A stretch of DNA of 32,328 nt from an uncultured Alphaproteobacteria bacterium. Its GTDB lineage: Bacteria > Pseudomonadota > Alphaproteobacteria > RF32 > CAG-239. The stretch's first letter is position 1. Each line of letters starts with the position of its first letter. A program made the position numbers and the translations under genes. The stretch is from contig CALYBC010000013.1 of assembly GCA_944393725.1 (NCBI GenBank), positions 1 through 32,328 of the forward strand, given 5' to 3'. This document shows positions 1-7,092 of this stretch, one piece after another. The notes beneath the pieces were generated by a model that was not told the DNA's origin, made no database searches, and saw only the letters and a list, made by a program, of their open reading frames with translations.

Positions 1-633
1 TACCAATTAGGCATGTTGAGTGCAAAAGGAGAAACAGATAATGGGAAAAATCTGTTTAATAATTGTGAGGCAGATAAAACAGGTGGTTGCAGCTATGGTA
101 CTTATCAAATTGCTACAGGGCCAGGAACGATGAAGGATTATCTCAATTATATGAAAAACAAAGAAGAATATAAAGACTTTTATAACACGCTTCAACAAGC
201 CGGTGGTTTTGATGCGGCAAAGCAAGGAGCCGATACCTTTAAATCAGCTTGGAAAAATCTTTTACAAAACTCTGAGTTTTTGGATTCACAACATAATTTT
301 GTACTTAAAAATAATTATAACACTACAATAAATGGAATAAATGATATTAAGGGACTAAATCTTGACTCGCGCTCACCTATTATAAAAGATGCTATTTTTT
401 CAGTATCTGTACTATTTGGAGGTAAAGGAGGTGCTAACCTTATTCACAAAGCATTGGGTAATGATGCATCTAATCTTAGTGATGAAGATATTATCAATAA
501 AATCTATGATGAACGAGGTTATAAAAAATATTTTAAAAGTAGTTCAGAAAATATGCAAAATAGCATAAAGAAAAACCGCTCTATTGACGAACGGCAACGA
601 GCTTTGGAATTATTATTAAAATATCCAAACTAA
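1..633 (+). CDS. Lysozyme-like / VgrG-related protein, 3' part of gene
   Basis: The reading frame is open through the first base of the window. The first ATG at 13 has no ribosome binding site, so this is most likely the C-terminal ~210 residues of a longer gene. Near the left end it reads LGMLSAKGETD, then GGCSYGTYQIA, then a GTMKDYL segment. Further on come an AW motif, FLDSQHNF, and a conserved-looking GLNLDSRSPIIKDAIFSVSV stretch. This order recalls the lysozyme-like domain at the C-terminus of phage-tail or VgrG-related proteins of proteobacteria, where the Glu after the first motif would be the candidate catalytic acid. The family assignment comes from remembered motif pattern only. It would act on peptidoglycan. 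It converges on the next gene, leaving 3 bp between stop codons. Confidence 0.5.
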   Translation, partial: YQLGMLSAKGETDNGKNLFNNCEADKTGGCSYGTYQIATGPGTMKDYLNYMKNKEEYKDFYNTLQQAGGFDAAKQGADTFKSAWKNLLQNSEFLDSQHNFVLKNNYNTTINGINDIKGLNLDSRSPIIKDAIFSVSVLFGGKGGANLIHKALGNDASNLSDEDIINKIYDERGYKKYFKSSSENMQNSIKKNRSIDERQRALELLLKYPN

Positions 634-636
634 AAT

Positions 637-1107
637 TTATGATGGATTGGGGTAAGTTGATATATACTTGAAGTTAATGATGTCTGACAACAGGTATTCA
701 TAATAACGCCCAAGAGCGGCATCATTAACCCCCCGCCCCATAACGCCGTAATCTTCGCGATTATACAAATCCCAATATAATGATAGAACACTTTCTTCAA
801 ATTTATTGAGCTCATCAATCATTTTTTGAGCATCTTCTTTCGTTGCTAATTCGTTTATTTTAGCAATAATAATGCCTTTCAAACATTGATGATATTTCCT
901 GTCCAAACATTTCATTTCATCGTTATACATATTAATAGAGCTCAAATCTTTAGGATAAGATTGATTAAAACAGTCTTGTTTATATTTTTCAGTTTCTTGC
1001 TCTATTAGCATTTGTTCTTTATCTTCAACTTCTTGTTTTTGATAAAACCAATAAAGATATCCGACAATTAAAGCAATTAAACCACATATCAAAGCAACCT
1101 TTTTCAT
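637..1107 (-). CDS. Small membrane-anchored protein of unknown function
   Basis: A 156-residue protein beginning MKKVALICGLIALIVGYLYWF, a single N-terminal hydrophobic helix (about residues 4-20) with no obvious signal-peptidase site, so probably a signal anchor. The remainder is charged and helical, predicted outside the cytoplasm, with three cysteines (about residues 46-76) in the CFNQSY, MKCLDRKY and HQCLKG contexts. This size and cysteine pattern vaguely resembles LprI/DUF1311-type lysozyme-inhibitor proteins, but I cannot assign it. If right, its place beside a lysozyme-like gene would be meaningful. That is speculation. It is transcribed divergently from nhaA, with palindromic sites between them. 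Confidence 0.65.
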   Translation of the reverse strand: MKKVALICGLIALIVGYLYWFYQKQEVEDKEQMLIEQETEKYKQDCFNQSYPKDLSSINMYNDEMKCLDRKYHQCLKGIIIAKINELATKEDAQKMIDELNKFEESVLSLYWDLYNREDYGVMGRGVNDAALGRYYEYLLSDIINFKYISTYPNPS

Positions 1108-1128
1108 GTCGCAAACTCCAAAAGATTA

Positions 1129-1147
1129 AATTATGATAATCATAATA
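1129..1147. promoter_or_regulatory. Fur-box-like palindrome
   Basis: Contains ATTATGAT-A-ATCATAAT, a perfect 8-bp inverted repeat around one base (1130-1146). Aligned to the classical 19-bp Fur consensus (core AATGATAATCATT), 15 of 19 positions match, including the whole central ATGATAATCAT. It lies 22 bp upstream of the minus-strand small protein and just before the putative nhaA promoter, so it could control both. Function is inferred from the motif alone. AT-rich palindromes also arise by chance in such DNA. Confidence 0.45.
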
Positions 1148-1154
1148 TCAAAAG

Positions 1155-1182
1155 TTGAAAATATGGTTAAACGGAATATTTT
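1155..1182 (+). promoter_or_regulatory. Putative sigma70 promoter of nhaA
   Basis: TTGAAA at 1155-1160 and TATTTT at 1177-1182 with a 16-base spacer. It sits between two palindromes upstream of nhaA. The match is moderate and predicted by eye. Confidence 0.35.
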
Positions 1183-1192
1183 TGTTTTTTAT

Positions 1193-1208
1193 CAAATATT
1201 AATATTTG
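1193..1208. promoter_or_regulatory. Perfect 16-bp palindrome upstream of nhaA
   Basis: CAAATATTAATATTTG is a perfect palindrome centred 54 bp before the nhaA ATG and just downstream of the putative -10, the position expected of a repressor operator. The cognate regulator is unknown. Confidence 0.35.
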
Positions 1209-1253
1209 CAGTACTACCATAAATGGATGATTGCAAAAATACGAGGTGAAAAT

Positions 1254-2453
1254 ATGTTGCGTTTTAAAGATTGGTTGGAAAAGTTTATTAATAATGAGAT
1301 GACCAGCGGTTTGTTAATGATTGCCGCAATGGTGGCTTCTATAATTTGTGCAAACTCGCCTTGGGGTGAGCCTATCAAGCATTTTTGGGAAACGCAGCTG
1401 TTTGTCGGTATTGCTGATATGAATTTTTCCCAATCTTTGGAATGGTGGGTCAATGATGTCTTGATGGTGTTTTTCTTTTTGCAAATAGGGTTGGAATTAA
1501 AACGCGAAATGAAAGAAGGTTTTCTTTCCGATCCAAGACAAATTTTGGTGCCGGCTTTGGCGGCATTAGGGGGAATTATTTGCCCGGCTTTTATTTATGC
1601 TCTTATAAATCACAATAATCCTCAGTATATGAACGGTTGGGCAATTCCTACCGCCACCGATATTGCTTTTGCCATTTGTGTGTTGATGTTGGTAGGTAGA
1701 GCAATCCCGCAAGCCGTTAAAATCTTTTTACTCGCTATTGCTATTTTTGATGATTTGGGAGCAATTATTATTATTGCATTGTTTTATAATCAGGGAGTTT
1801 CTTTAGATTTGTTAGGTTATGCAGGGCTTGCCTGTTTTGCCCTGTATATGGTTAATAAAATGCAGATTACCAATTTTACTCCGTATCTTATCCTTGGTGT
1901 TGTTTTGTGGTATTGTTTCTTAAACGGCGGTATTCACACCACTATTGCCGGCGTGGTCGTAGCTATGGCTTATCCAATGCGGGTTAATTCCACCAAGGCT
2001 TCGCCTTTGGAAATTTTGAGCCATAAATTGAAACCTTGGGTTGATGTGGTGATATTGCCGGTGTTTGCATTTGCTTCGGCGGGATTATATCTGGGAAATG
2101 TTACTTGGGAAACTTTTACGCATACCCTTACAATCGGAATTATTTTGGGACTTTTCTTAGGTAAGCAATTTGGTATTTTCTTTATGACCTGGGCTTTGAT
2201 AAAACTTAGAATAGCCAACTTTCCCAAAGAAGTTAAAATACTTGATTTGTATGGTGTGGCATCGGTTGCCGGTATCGGCTTCACCATGGCATTGTTTGTA
2301 GGTAAGCTCTCGCTGCCGGAGGCTATGCAGGGTGAAATCAGGCTCGGTATATTATGCGGTTCGGTAGTCTCGGCTTTGTGGGGGGCTTGTGTGTTCCAAC
2401 TTGATAGGTATGTACACAAACTGGATGCCTTAAAAAAACAATTGAGGGTTTAA
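1254..2453 (+). CDS. nhaA: Na+/H+ antiporter NhaA
   Basis: Inner-membrane sodium/proton antiporter that exchanges cytoplasmic Na+ (or Li+) for external protons in pH and salt homeostasis. The product is 399 residues, close to E. coli NhaA (388). It has the expected string of hydrophobic helices. ATDIAFA (equivalent to the Asp133 region) and FDDLGAIIII, the paired aspartates that form the ion-binding site, are present. The C-terminal half contains GIHTTIAGV and the conserved GIGFTMALFV helix. The ATG at 1254 is chosen because GAGGTG sits 5 bases upstream. An in-frame TTG further upstream at 1206 lies inside the palindrome and lacks a ribosome binding site. Two palindromic sites upstream suggest regulation. 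The family call is secure. Confidence 0.96.
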   Translation: MLRFKDWLEKFINNEMTSGLLMIAAMVASIICANSPWGEPIKHFWETQLFVGIADMNFSQSLEWWVNDVLMVFFFLQIGLELKREMKEGFLSDPRQILVPALAALGGIICPAFIYALINHNNPQYMNGWAIPTATDIAFAICVLMLVGRAIPQAVKIFLLAIAIFDDLGAIIIIALFYNQGVSLDLLGYAGLACFALYMVNKMQITNFTPYLILGVVLWYCFLNGGIHTTIAGVVVAMAYPMRVNSTKASPLEILSHKLKPWVDVVILPVFAFASAGLYLGNVTWETFTHTLTIGIILGLFLGKQFGIFFMTWALIKLRIANFPKEVKILDLYGVASVAGIGFTMALFVGKLSLPEAMQGEIRLGILCGSVVSALWGACVFQLDRYVHKLDALKKQLRV

Positions 2454-2515
2454 ATCCTGTAATTTAGTACCTAAATATAATAGTAGTTTAATTTTTTATT
2501 ATATTGGGAGGTAAT

Positions 2516-3055
2516 ATGTTGGTTGCTAAAATTAAAAATGCCAAATGGAATTTGGTCGCCGGTATCTTGATGATATTGCTCGGGGTGTTTATTTGGTTTA
2601 ATCCTTTGGGTACTATGATGGCAGTAGCTGCCTATATCGGTATAGGTTTTTTGCTTATAGGGGCCTTTTATATTATGTCTTCAACAGCTATAAAATCCGG
2701 CTGGTATTTGCTGGTGGGAATCATTAATTTGTTGGTAGGGATTATCTTGTTGCTTAACTTAGGTGTTACGGCGGCAAGTCTGCCGGTTATTTTGGCCTTG
2801 TGGTGCTTATTTACCGGCGTGGTTGAACTTATCGGGGCTTGGGATATCAAAAAATATGGGCTACCGTGGGCGTTTTCGGCTATTATGGGGGCTATCGGCG
2901 TAGTGGTAGGTTTTTTGATCTTGGCTTATCCGATGATCGGTGCCGTTACCGTTTCGGTGGTCTTGGGTTTGTATGCAATACTGTTCGGTATTCTGCAGTT
3001 GATAGAATACTCAGTTTCTAAAAATAGTTATACAATCTATTTCGAAGACAAATAA
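2516..3055 (+). CDS. HdeD-like (DUF308) membrane protein
   Basis: A 179-residue, very hydrophobic protein with about six transmembrane helices in three pairs, separated by short polar turns. It shows the internal repeat typical of the HdeD/DUF308 family: LMILLGVFIWFNP near the start, then LLVGIINLLVGIILL, then a third copy in the last third. In E. coli, HdeD is linked to acid resistance at high cell density, and most homologues have no known biochemical role. Start ATG 2516 follows GGGAGG at 2506-2511. It lies 62 bp after nhaA on the same strand, so the two may be co-transcribed. It converges on tsaC with one base between the stops and no visible terminator. Confidence 0.8.
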   Translation: MLVAKIKNAKWNLVAGILMILLGVFIWFNPLGTMMAVAAYIGIGFLLIGAFYIMSSTAIKSGWYLLVGIINLLVGIILLLNLGVTAASLPVILALWCLFTGVVELIGAWDIKKYGLPWAFSAIMGAIGVVVGFLILAYPMIGAVTVSVVLGLYAILFGILQLIEYSVSKNSYTIYFEDK

Positions 3056-3056
3056 A

Positions 3057-4004
3057 CTAGCGGTATGAAGCTCTCTTTATCCGGTCATTAATGGCAAGGC
3101 CGAGGCCTTTCATCGGAATTGGCGCCATAGCAATGGCCGGATATTTTGTTTGTTCTTCCGCTAAATGCATATAAGCAAATAAATTGGCCGCCGCCTCGGT
3201 CAAATCTTCGGTTTTGCTTAAATTGAGATTGCATTCCATATTACCAAAACCAATATAAAATTCATCTTCTCTTTTTTCTTGCGGGGTGATGTTAATTCTC
3301 AGCGGTATGCGCGGAGCGTAGTGCTTGAGCATTTGTCCGGGGGAGGTCGGAGTGTTGGGGTTGCCTTGAGAGATAATTATTTCTTCACCTAAAAATTCTT
3401 CAATAGTTTCTTTGGCTAAACCTCCGGCACGTAAAAGGACAGTATCTTTGGTGGTTAAATCAATAATGGTGGATTCAACACCGACTTTGCAACTGCCGCC
3501 ATCTATAATCATATCAACCTTTTCACCCAGACTTTCAAAAACATGGCGAGCCGTGGTCGGAGATATGCTTTGCGAACGGTTGGCCGAAGGTGCGGCAATC
3601 GGAACGCCAGATTCTTTGATAAGCTCAAGAGCTACGGGATGGTTGGGCATACGAACACTCATGGTTTTTAGGCCGGCACAGACCAAATCAAGAGAAGGAC
3701 TTAAATCTTTGCGTTTAACAACCATAGTTAACGGGCCGGGCCAGAATTTTTTGGCCAGAGCTTCGGCTCTTGTGTCAACTTCGGAAAGTTCATAAAAAGT
3801 ATTAAGCTCGCAGATGTGTGATATCAATGGATTAAAGGTCGGGCGGCCTTTGGTCGCAAAAATATTGGCAACTGCCTTGGCGTTATAAACATTGGCTCCC
3901 AGACCATAAACAGTTTCGGTCGGAAATGAAACCAGGCCACCATCTTTTATAATTTGGGCGGCTTTTTTAATGGTGTCTTTTGAGTATGCAAAAATATTAG
4001 TCAT
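3057..4004 (-). CDS. tsaC: Threonylcarbamoyl-AMP synthase, Sua5-type
   Basis: Makes L-threonylcarbamoyl-AMP from threonine, bicarbonate and ATP, the first step in t6A modification of ANN-decoding tRNAs. The 315-residue product has the YrdC catalytic domain (about residues 10-200), with SFPTETVYGLGANV, KGRPTFNPL, FWPGPLT, SVRMPNHP and APSANRSQSISPT all visible. A smaller C-terminal Sua5 domain ends in GLGLAINDRIKRAS. The length therefore fits the two-domain Sua5 form rather than short E. coli TsaC. The ATG overlaps the end of the upstream SUKH-like gene by 8 bases (3997-4004), and there is no clear ribosome binding site, suggesting translational coupling. Confidence 0.95.
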   Translation of the reverse strand: MTNIFAYSKDTIKKAAQIIKDGGLVSFPTETVYGLGANVYNAKAVANIFATKGRPTFNPLISHICELNTFYELSEVDTRAEALAKKFWPGPLTMVVKRKDLSPSLDLVCAGLKTMSVRMPNHPVALELIKESGVPIAAPSANRSQSISPTTARHVFESLGEKVDMIIDGGSCKVGVESTIIDLTTKDTVLLRAGGLAKETIEEFLGEEIIISQGNPNTPTSPGQMLKHYAPRIPLRINITPQEKREDEFYIGFGNMECNLNLSKTEDLTEAAANLFAYMHLAEEQTKYPAIAMAPIPMKGLGLAINDRIKRASYR

Positions 4005-4413
4005 CTATTTTCAAAATATATCTTACGGTTGCTGCAAAATCTTTTAGTCTATGTAGCACCATAAAACTTGATTTGTCAATTATGCAATATTGTCTTTTGT
4101 CCTTAACCCAAGCAACATAGGTACCGGAAGTTTCACCAAGCAATGTTATATTGTCTTGATAAGGATTGCCGGAAGCCAGATTTTCGCCTAGTAAGTCGTG
4201 CAAAAAATGATGGTGGTTATCAATGCCGAAAAGACAGCGGTCGTCTAATTTGAAGCCGTTATAATAAGTCAAAAACTGCCAAAATTCATCAGGAGGCAGG
4301 GGTAAAGATGCATCTGACAAATCTTCTTTGGCTTGTATAATGTCGGCAGAAATAAGCGGTGAACCAGTGATACCGTATTCAAGTTCTGAAATTCGTTTTA
4401 GCAATTCTTCCAT
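3997..4413 (-). CDS. SUKH/YrhA-like protein, possible immunity protein
   Basis: A 138-residue soluble protein. The LPLPPDEFWQFLTYYNGF segment (about residues 37-54) matches the SMI1/KNR4 (SUKH) start, where a Pro-rich turn and an NG follow a helix. LFGID follows, and the C-terminal half (GTYVAWVKDKRQYCIID, then LHRLKDFAATVRYIL) matches the second half of YrhA-type SUKH domains. Bacterial SUKH proteins are often immunity proteins that bind nuclease toxins. The ATG directly abuts the stop codon (TAA-ATG) of the upstream HNH-like gene, and AAAGGG provides a ribosome binding site inside that gene. This order and proximity are what a toxin/immunity pair would show. Housekeeping SUKH proteins also exist, so the role is inferred. 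Confidence 0.65.
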   Translation of the reverse strand: MEELLKRISELEYGITGSPLISADIIQAKEDLSDASLPLPPDEFWQFLTYYNGFKLDDRCLFGIDNHHHFLHDLLGENLASGNPYQDNITLLGETSGTYVAWVKDKRQYCIIDKSSFMVLHRLKDFAATVRYILKIDD

Positions 4414-5532
4414 TTAACGCCCTTTGTCAGTATTAAATTTGCCGCTGAAGTTTAGTTTTTGTGGGTTGCCTTTGGTCTTTAAAAATGAAGGATTGAAATC
4501 TTTGATATTGCCTTGTAGGTATTGTCTTTCTTTTTCGGGGTTTCTGACAATTTGAAACTCTTGTAAAAAGCTGCCGAAAAATACAATATTGCGGTTAATG
4601 TCAATTTCATAAGGGGTGTGTAAAATCTTGTGATGGGGCATATCTTTGCATAAGCAGAGGTTGGAAAAATCATTTACTTTGCTGTAGTCTTCCAGTTCGT
4701 TGGCATTTTTACGATTTTTGTCATGGTGAACGGTATATAAAGACATGATATAACGCAAGTTTTGCGGGCATTTTTCCGGTCTATCAAGATAGTATATATA
4801 TGTCAGCAAATCTTTGGCTTCTTTTTCTTCACCAAGCAGACGCTTTTTTTCAAGAAATTCTTCGTAGTAGCAGGCAGCAAATATTTTTAAGAAACGAGTG
4901 CGTTGGTTGGGCATTTGATGTTCAGGATACGCTCTGTTGTGAGTGGATATCATATCGAGTATGTCAACATAGGTAAGTCGATTTATCTTATCCAGGGGGT
5001 AATTTATTTGAGCCAGCTGAGCACATATCGGGCGAGACATAACACGGAAACTGTTGAATTTTTTCATGTCAGCCCAACAAGGAGCCTCGTTTAAGTCGTA
5101 TTCGTACGGTTTGTTAAAGTGGGTAATTTCGAAATTTTGATTACTTTCTTTGAAAGCACGGTATGTGGCGGAAAGGTCATCTGGAGCCGGGGTAAAGTAT
5201 AATCCATCAAAATCGATGTCTATCATTGAAATTTGTTCTTTGGAAAGCGGGGGTTGTTCAGGCGGCGTGAGGTGCGGTGTGCCGATACCGTAAAAAGAGA
5301 GCATTAATTTCAGCTCTCGTTTGAGCCCTTCAACATTTTTCTTAGAGGTTTTTTTGACGGTAGTTTTTTTATCTCCACCTTTATCTTTACTTTTTTTGGT
5401 GTGAGTGCCTTCACCTTTTTTACTCTTGCGATAGTTGGTTTGATATATGGCGTGGAGTTTGTTTATGAACATAGCCGTGATGGCTTTTTCATTTTTGATA
5501 AGGCTTATTAGACTTTTGCTTTTTGGACTCAT
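4414..5532 (-). CDS. Putative HNH-type nuclease of unknown family
   Basis: A 372-residue cytoplasmic-looking protein without signal peptide or membrane segment. Residues ~35-66 form a lysine-rich, low-complexity linker. Near the C-terminus TVHHDKN (H269/H270), NDFSNLCL (N287, N291) and HHKILH (H300-H305) occur in the order and spacing of an HNH beta-beta-alpha-metal nuclease core (HH...N..NL...H..H). I base the call on that pattern alone; I do not recognise the full-length family. About 67 residues follow the motif, whereas polymorphic-toxin nuclease domains usually end the protein. The stop codon abuts the SUKH-like gene, suggesting a functional pair. The start ATG has only a weak AAGAA upstream. 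It is divergent from pepA. Confidence 0.6.
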   Translation of the reverse strand: MSPKSKSLISLIKNEKAITAMFINKLHAIYQTNYRKSKKGEGTHTKKSKDKGGDKKTTVKKTSKKNVEGLKRELKLMLSFYGIGTPHLTPPEQPPLSKEQISMIDIDFDGLYFTPAPDDLSATYRAFKESNQNFEITHFNKPYEYDLNEAPCWADMKKFNSFRVMSRPICAQLAQINYPLDKINRLTYVDILDMISTHNRAYPEHQMPNQRTRFLKIFAACYYEEFLEKKRLLGEEKEAKDLLTYIYYLDRPEKCPQNLRYIMSLYTVHHDKNRKNANELEDYSKVNDFSNLCLCKDMPHHKILHTPYEIDINRNIVFFGSFLQEFQIVRNPEKERQYLQGNIKDFNPSFLKTKGNPQKLNFSGKFNTDKGR

Positions 5533-5673
5533 TTTTTAGTTCTTTTTTGTTAAATTTGTCTAAAGATTACTATAATTTTTGATTTCTGTCTATAATTTTT
5601 TTTAAATTTTTTGCTTTATGTTAATAAATATGCACTAGTATTGCTATAACTAATGATTTGATGGAGATTCATC

Positions 5674-7089
5674 ATGTTGGAAATTGTTTTTACCGATAAA
5701 AAACCCGAGGCAAAAGAGGTTAAGGTTTTGCCGATGGCTAAAAATAAAAGTGAAAAGTATAATTTCTTGACCGTTGATGAAGGGAGCTTATTGAAAAAGG
5801 CGATAGCCCAATCTGATTTTGAGGCAAGTTGGCAGGAGGCTGTTGAGGTTTTTGGCGGCAGAGCGAAAATGATTTTGCTCGGTATCGGAGATGAAAACAA
5901 TTTGCTTAAAATGCAAGATGCCGGCAGGAAATTGTATCATTTGTTGTTTAATGATGAAAAAGCCTATGTCGCAACCAAAAATTACTCTGATGCCGCAAAT
6001 ATAGCCTTTGGTATTTTGCAAGAATCGTATAGCTTTGACAAATACAAAACCACCAAGAAACCGGCAGATTTTACCAGGCTTGAACAAGTGGTTTTTAGGG
6101 TTGATAATCCTGATGAAGCACAAGAAAATTTCAAACAATATTTAGCTTTGGCAACGGCCATTCGTTATGACAAAGATTTGTGTAATGAGCCGGCAAGTTA
6201 TTTGACACCGGAAGTGTTTGCTCAAGATGTGGAAAGATTAAAATATCTGGGGCTCAGGGTTGAAGTATTGAATGAAAAAAATATGCAGGAACTGGGTTTG
6301 GGATTGCTTGCGGCAGTGGGAAAGGGAAGTATTAATCCGCCAAGAATGGTAGTGGCTTCGTGGCCGGGAAATAAAAATTCGCAAGTTTATGATGTGGCTA
6401 TAGTAGGCAAAGGTATTTGTTTTGATGCCGGAGGGTTGAGTCTTAAATCAAATGCCGGAATGATTGAGATGAAAATGGATATGTCAGGGGCGGCAGCGGC
6501 GATTGCCTCCTTAAAGGCTGCCGCTTTACAAAGAGTGCGTAAAAATATTATCGTTATTTTGGGATTGGCCGAAAATATGCCCTCAGCCAAAGCTATGAAA
6601 ATAGGTGATGTTTATGCCGCATATAATGGCTTGACCGTTGAGATTATGAATGCCGATGCCGAAGGAAGATTGGCGGTGGCTGATTGTCTGGCTTATTTGC
6701 AGAAAAATTACAAGGTAAAAAACATCATTGATATAACCACTTTGGGGTCTTTGCGGACAGTGTTGGGAAGTACTTATGCCGGATTGTTCAGTAATGATAA
6801 AACTTTGGGTGACAAGTTGTTGAAGGCGGCTGAGGCAACCGGAGAAAAGTTGTGGTTGATGCCCCTGGATAAAGAATATGAAAAAATGCTCTCCTCGCCG
6901 ATTGCCGATATCAGAAACATTGCCGTGGACGGTAAAGCTTCAATTGTTTCGGCGGCATTTTTAAATCGCTTTATTGAAAAAGGGAATAAGTGGGCACATA
7001 TTGATATGAGCGGAGTGAGATTGGACAAAAGCGGTTTGGCATCGGGTTTTGGGGTAAAGTTATTGAATGAATTTGTCAAAGGATTATAA
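5674..7089 (+). CDS. pepA: Leucyl aminopeptidase, M17 family
   Basis: Cytosolic metallo-aminopeptidase that removes N-terminal residues from peptides, typically as a homohexamer. The product is 471 residues with a short N-terminal domain. The M17 catalytic signatures are intact: VGKGICFDAGGLSLK (about residues 243-257), MKMDMSGAAA with metal-binding Asp (about 267), and NADAEGRL (326-333), where most relatives have NTDAEGRL. These supply the Lys, Asp and Glu ligands of the two-metal centre and the catalytic Arg. The start at 5674 follows GGAG at 5661-5664. The next gene starts 3 bases after the stop, so the two aminopeptidases form an operon. Confidence 0.95.
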   Translation: MLEIVFTDKKPEAKEVKVLPMAKNKSEKYNFLTVDEGSLLKKAIAQSDFEASWQEAVEVFGGRAKMILLGIGDENNLLKMQDAGRKLYHLLFNDEKAYVATKNYSDAANIAFGILQESYSFDKYKTTKKPADFTRLEQVVFRVDNPDEAQENFKQYLALATAIRYDKDLCNEPASYLTPEVFAQDVERLKYLGLRVEVLNEKNMQELGLGLLAAVGKGSINPPRMVVASWPGNKNSQVYDVAIVGKGICFDAGGLSLKSNAGMIEMKMDMSGAAAAIASLKAAALQRVRKNIIVILGLAENMPSAKAMKIGDVYAAYNGLTVEIMNADAEGRLAVADCLAYLQKNYKVKNIIDITTLGSLRTVLGSTYAGLFSNDKTLGDKLLKAAEATGEKLWLMPLDKEYEKMLSSPIADIRNIAVDGKASIVSAAFLNRFIEKGNKWAHIDMSGVRLDKSGLASGFGVKLLNEFVKGL

Positions 7090-7092
7090 AAA

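Noticed and set aside
3412..3795. 127-residue plus-strand frame inside tsaC
   Set aside because: Antisense shadow of the conserved YrdC domain; no start signal and no recognisable motif.
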